This document shows, piece after piece, positions 61,877 through 64,000 of a stretch of 64,000 nt of DNA; position 1 is the stretch's first letter, and each line of letters starts with the position of its first letter. The position numbers were made by a program, and so were the translations under genes. Origin of the DNA: Streptomyces zagrosensis (GTDB taxonomy: Bacteria > Actinomycetota > Actinomycetes > Streptomycetales > Streptomycetaceae); NCBI RefSeq assembly GCF_014203645.1, contig NZ_JACHJL010000005.1:248001-312000 (forward strand), read 5' to 3'. The notes under the pieces are model-generated. The model saw only the letters and a program-made list of their open reading frames with translations. It made no database searches and was not told where the DNA came from.

Positions 61877-62891
61877 GAGCCTGTCGGGTGGCTGATCATG
61901 TGCGGAGTGTGTTGGTAGTGATCCGCTGTGCGGGCATGGTGACGGCCCCGGAACGATCACGTGGTGTGTGCCAGTGCGACAACTCCGAGGCCGTCAGCGG
62001 TCCATGCTATCCGTCCAGCCTGACCGATGAGATGTGGGAGATCATCCAGCCCCTTCTTCCCGTGCGTGACCTGCGCAAAGGCGGCGGAGTGCGCGAGTAT
62101 GGGGACCGGCTGGTGCTCGACTCGGTCTTCTACGTGCTGCGCTCGGGCTGTCAGTGGCGGATGCTCCCGCTCGATCTGATGCCCTGGGACGCGGCCCACC
62201 GCTGGTTCACCACGTGGCGCCGGGACGGCACCTGGGACCGCGTCCACGGCGAGCTCCGCAGCTGGGTGCGGATCGCGGCCGGCCGCGATCGTGAGCCGTC
62301 GGCTGCCGTGATCGACGCCCAGTCGATCAAGACCAGTGAGGGCGGCGAGGCACGCGGCTTCGACGCAGGCAAACGAACGACGGGGCGAAAGCGACACGTG
62401 ATCGTCGACACGATGGGCCTGCTGTTGGTCGTCGCCGTTACTTCCGCGTCCGTGCAGGACCGGGCCGGAGGCCGGATCGTCCTGACCCGGCTCGCCGCCG
62501 GCTTCCGCACCGTTGCTTGGGTGTGGGCCGACGGCGGATACGCCAACTCCGTTGATTCCACACTGCTTTCATGGGCCCGTGACGCGCTGAACCTGGCCGT
62601 GGAGATCGTGAAGCGCACTGACGATGTCAAGGGTTTCAAGGTCCTGCCTCGCCGCTGGGTGGTGGAGCGAAGTTTCGGCTGGCTGGTCCGCAACCGTCGG
62701 CTGGCCCGTGACTACGAACGCCTGTCCGCGACCTCTGAAGCCATGATCAAGGTCGCGATGATCCGCCTCATGCTCGTCCGACTCGCCGGGCAGCCATCAC
62801 GGTGGAGCCATGACTCCCAACGCAAGGCCGCCCGATCCACGACCGTCGAGGACCTAATCACTGCGTAGTCAACCGGCCACCCGACAGGCTC
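61877..62891 (+). mobile_element. intact IS5-family (IS427-like) insertion sequence
   Basis: The element is 1015 bp with perfect 16-bp terminal inverted repeats GAGCCTGTCGGGTGGC / GCCACCCGACAGGCTC. TGA flanks both sides (61874-61876 and 62892-62894), a 3-bp target duplication of the TNA type. It contains one transposase gene that looks complete. It is inserted between the 61333 gene and priA. Confidence 0.9.
61888..62868 (+). CDS. IS5-family transposase
   Basis: The 326-residue transposase has the DDE catalytic core: AVIDAQSIKTSEGGEARGFD (first Asp), VWADGGYANS (second Asp) and RRWVVERSFGWLVRNRRLAR with the Glu of the Y-x2-R-x3-E-type motif. The N-terminus carries the insertion-element domain (SLTDEMWEIIQPLLPVR). 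The GTG at 61888 lies inside the left inverted repeat; ATG 61936 is an alternative. No frameshift was seen, so the element may be active. Confidence 0.92.
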   Translation: MADHVRSVLVVIRCAGMVTAPERSRGVCQCDNSEAVSGPCYPSSLTDEMWEIIQPLLPVRDLRKGGGVREYGDRLVLDSVFYVLRSGCQWRMLPLDLMPWDAAHRWFTTWRRDGTWDRVHGELRSWVRIAAGRDREPSAAVIDAQSIKTSEGGEARGFDAGKRTTGRKRHVIVDTMGLLLVVAVTSASVQDRAGGRIVLTRLAAGFRTVAWVWADGGYANSVDSTLLSWARDALNLAVEIVKRTDDVKGFKVLPRRWVVERSFGWLVRNRRLARDYERLSATSEAMIKVAMIRLMLVRLAGQPSRWSHDSQRKAARSTTVEDLITA

Positions 62892-62945
62892 TGAGACTTG
62901 CGCATCCGGCGGACGCCAGCGCCCCGCCCGTACGCGCCCTCTGCC

Positions 62946-64000
62946 TCAGCCGATGTCGGGCGGGTCCACCCGCACCCACACTGGTTCGCCTTCGCGGCGG
63001 GTCAGCCGTGTCGCCTGGGCCATCTTGAGGGCGCCTGCGAGCGCGGCCCCCTGCCCCGGTCGCACCCGGATCAGGGCACGCTCCCACCCGCCGGGGTCAT
63101 CGGCCGACCCAAGCCGAGGTGCGGACGGCGGGTCGCCGCCGGTGCGGGCCCGGCCGGGCGGCGGGGCCTCGACTGGCACCGGTCCAAGGACTTCTGCCGT
63201 GCGGGGCAGTTCCGCTAGATCGAGCAGACCCGCGACCGCATCGGGCGGTCCAGATACCGACGCCATCCGGGAGACGGGCGGAAAACCAAGCTCAGCCCGC
63301 TCCGCCAGTTCCCGAGCCGCGTGCCCGGCCGGGTCCCAGCGCACCAGGGCCTGCACGGGGCGCAGCGTCGGCTCGGCCACGATCGTCACCACGCCCCCCG
63401 CCTCCTGCCCGCGGACCAGCGAAGCCGCCCCCAACCAGCGCCGCAGCGCCTCCTCGTCCGCACGAAGGTCGGGGCGCGAGAGCAACGCCCAGCCATCGAG
63501 CAGCAGCGCCGCCGCATACCCGGGGCCCTCGGCGACGGGTTCGGCACCCGGTGTGGAGACCACGAGCGCGGGGCGGTCGGGGACGGTGTCGCGGATGTGG
63601 TCACGCCCCGAAGCCAGCACCGGCACCTCGGGAAAGGCGCGACCCAACTCCTCCGCGGTGCGCTGGGCACCGACGATCTGGGCGCGCGCCCGCTGTCCGC
63701 CGCATTCGGCGCAGTGCCAGTCGGGCGCCTGCGTTCCGCACCAGCCGCAGCACAGTGCGGCGCCGGCGGCCAGCGCCTGCAACGGCCCCTGGCAGTGCCG
63801 GCAGCGCGCGGGCTCGCGACAGCGCTCGCAGGCGAGCCGAGGTACGTAGCCCCCGCGTGGAACCTGCACCAGGACCGGGCCATGCCGCAGCCCCTCGCGC
63901 GCGGTCTGCCAGGCAAGGCTGGGCAGCCGCGCGGAACGGGCGGCTACGTCTCGTCCCAACTGCTCGTCCCCCACGGTACGTACCAATGGGGCGATCTGAC
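62946..64000 (-). CDS. priA: primosomal protein N' (PriA), 5' end outside window
   Basis: The visible C-terminal part covers the Cys-rich zinc region (LACERCREPARCRHCQGPL; CCGWCGTQAPDWHCAECGG), the downstream helicase-like domain (GAQRTAEELGRAFPEVPVLA) and the C-terminal domain ending WVRVDPPDIG. PriA restarts stalled replication forks. In actinobacteria it typically lacks the Walker ATPase motifs; that part of the gene is beyond the right edge and cannot be judged. The IS5 element sits 54 bp past its stop. Confidence 0.9.
   Translation of the reverse strand, partial: QIAPLVRTVGDEQLGRDVAARSARLPSLAWQTAREGLRHGPVLVQVPRGGYVPRLACERCREPARCRHCQGPLQALAAGAALCCGWCGTQAPDWHCAECGGQRARAQIVGAQRTAEELGRAFPEVPVLASGRDHIRDTVPDRPALVVSTPGAEPVAEGPGYAAALLLDGWALLSRPDLRADEEALRRWLGAASLVRGQEAGGVVTIVAEPTLRPVQALVRWDPAGHAARELAERAELGFPPVSRMASVSGPPDAVAGLLDLAELPRTAEVLGPVPVEAPPPGRARTGGDPPSAPRLGSADDPGGWERALIRVRPGQGAALAGALKMAQATRLTRREGEPVWVRVDPPDIG

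Overview
The window is high-GC actinobacterial DNA and almost certainly comes from a Streptomyces chromosome. The signs are strong GC codon bias, GTG starts, an FMN-riboswitch riboflavin operon of the Streptomyces type, a chitinase promoter with the 12-bp direct repeats typical of the genus, and familiar gene families (EccA-like AAA+, DUF5995, baeRF2, actinobacterial PriA). From memory, the backbone order hisG-hisE-ribH-ribBA-ribM-ribE-ribD-chitinase ... guaB1 ... rpe-rsmB-fmt-priA matches one arm of sequenced Streptomyces chromosomes. No tRNA or rRNA gene was seen.

Layout. 0-19.6 kb is mostly backbone: a truncated C39-type peptidase, a uridine kinase-like protein, an EccA-like TPR/AAA+ ATPase, two translationally coupled DUF21/CBS/CorC membrane proteins, a PH-like membrane protein, the operon ribD-ribE-ribM-ribBA-ribH-hisE-hisG behind an FMN riboswitch, a divergent GH18 chitinase, and a ROK regulator/MFS transporter pair with a palindromic operator between them. 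19.7-44.4 kb is a mosaic: two decayed IS701-family transposases, a secreted S8/S1 protease pair behind an XRE-like regulator, a lone type I-E-like CRISPR repeat, a histidine kinase/response regulator pair, an L,D-transpeptidase-like protein, a uracil-type permease, an amine oxidase/nitrilase pair, an orphan lasso-type RiPP precursor next to a TetR-DUF2867-DUF6463 operon, a chimeric integrase pseudogene, a MarR-membrane protein-NmrA cassette bounded by integrase 3' ends, Lrp and TetR regulators, and an IS5-family remnant. 44.4-64 kb returns to backbone: alpha/beta hydrolase, GuaB1, HhH protein, F420-type oxidoreductase, TPP enzyme, a multiply broken enolase-superfamily gene, baeRF2, SorC regulator, rpe, HIT protein, rsmB, fmt and priA. 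An apparently intact IS5-type element sits just before priA.

How genes work together. The rib operon carries the whole GTP/Ru5P-to-riboflavin route plus a riboflavin transporter, with two histidine genes as its tail. Chitinase expression is probably under DasR/chi direct-repeat control. The MarR cassette appears to share one operator motif at two promoters. The most unusual items are the orphan lasso-like precursor, the common Cys-containing C-terminal tail of the two proteases, the integrase-bounded MarR cassette, and the leader-plus-single-repeat CRISPR remnant.
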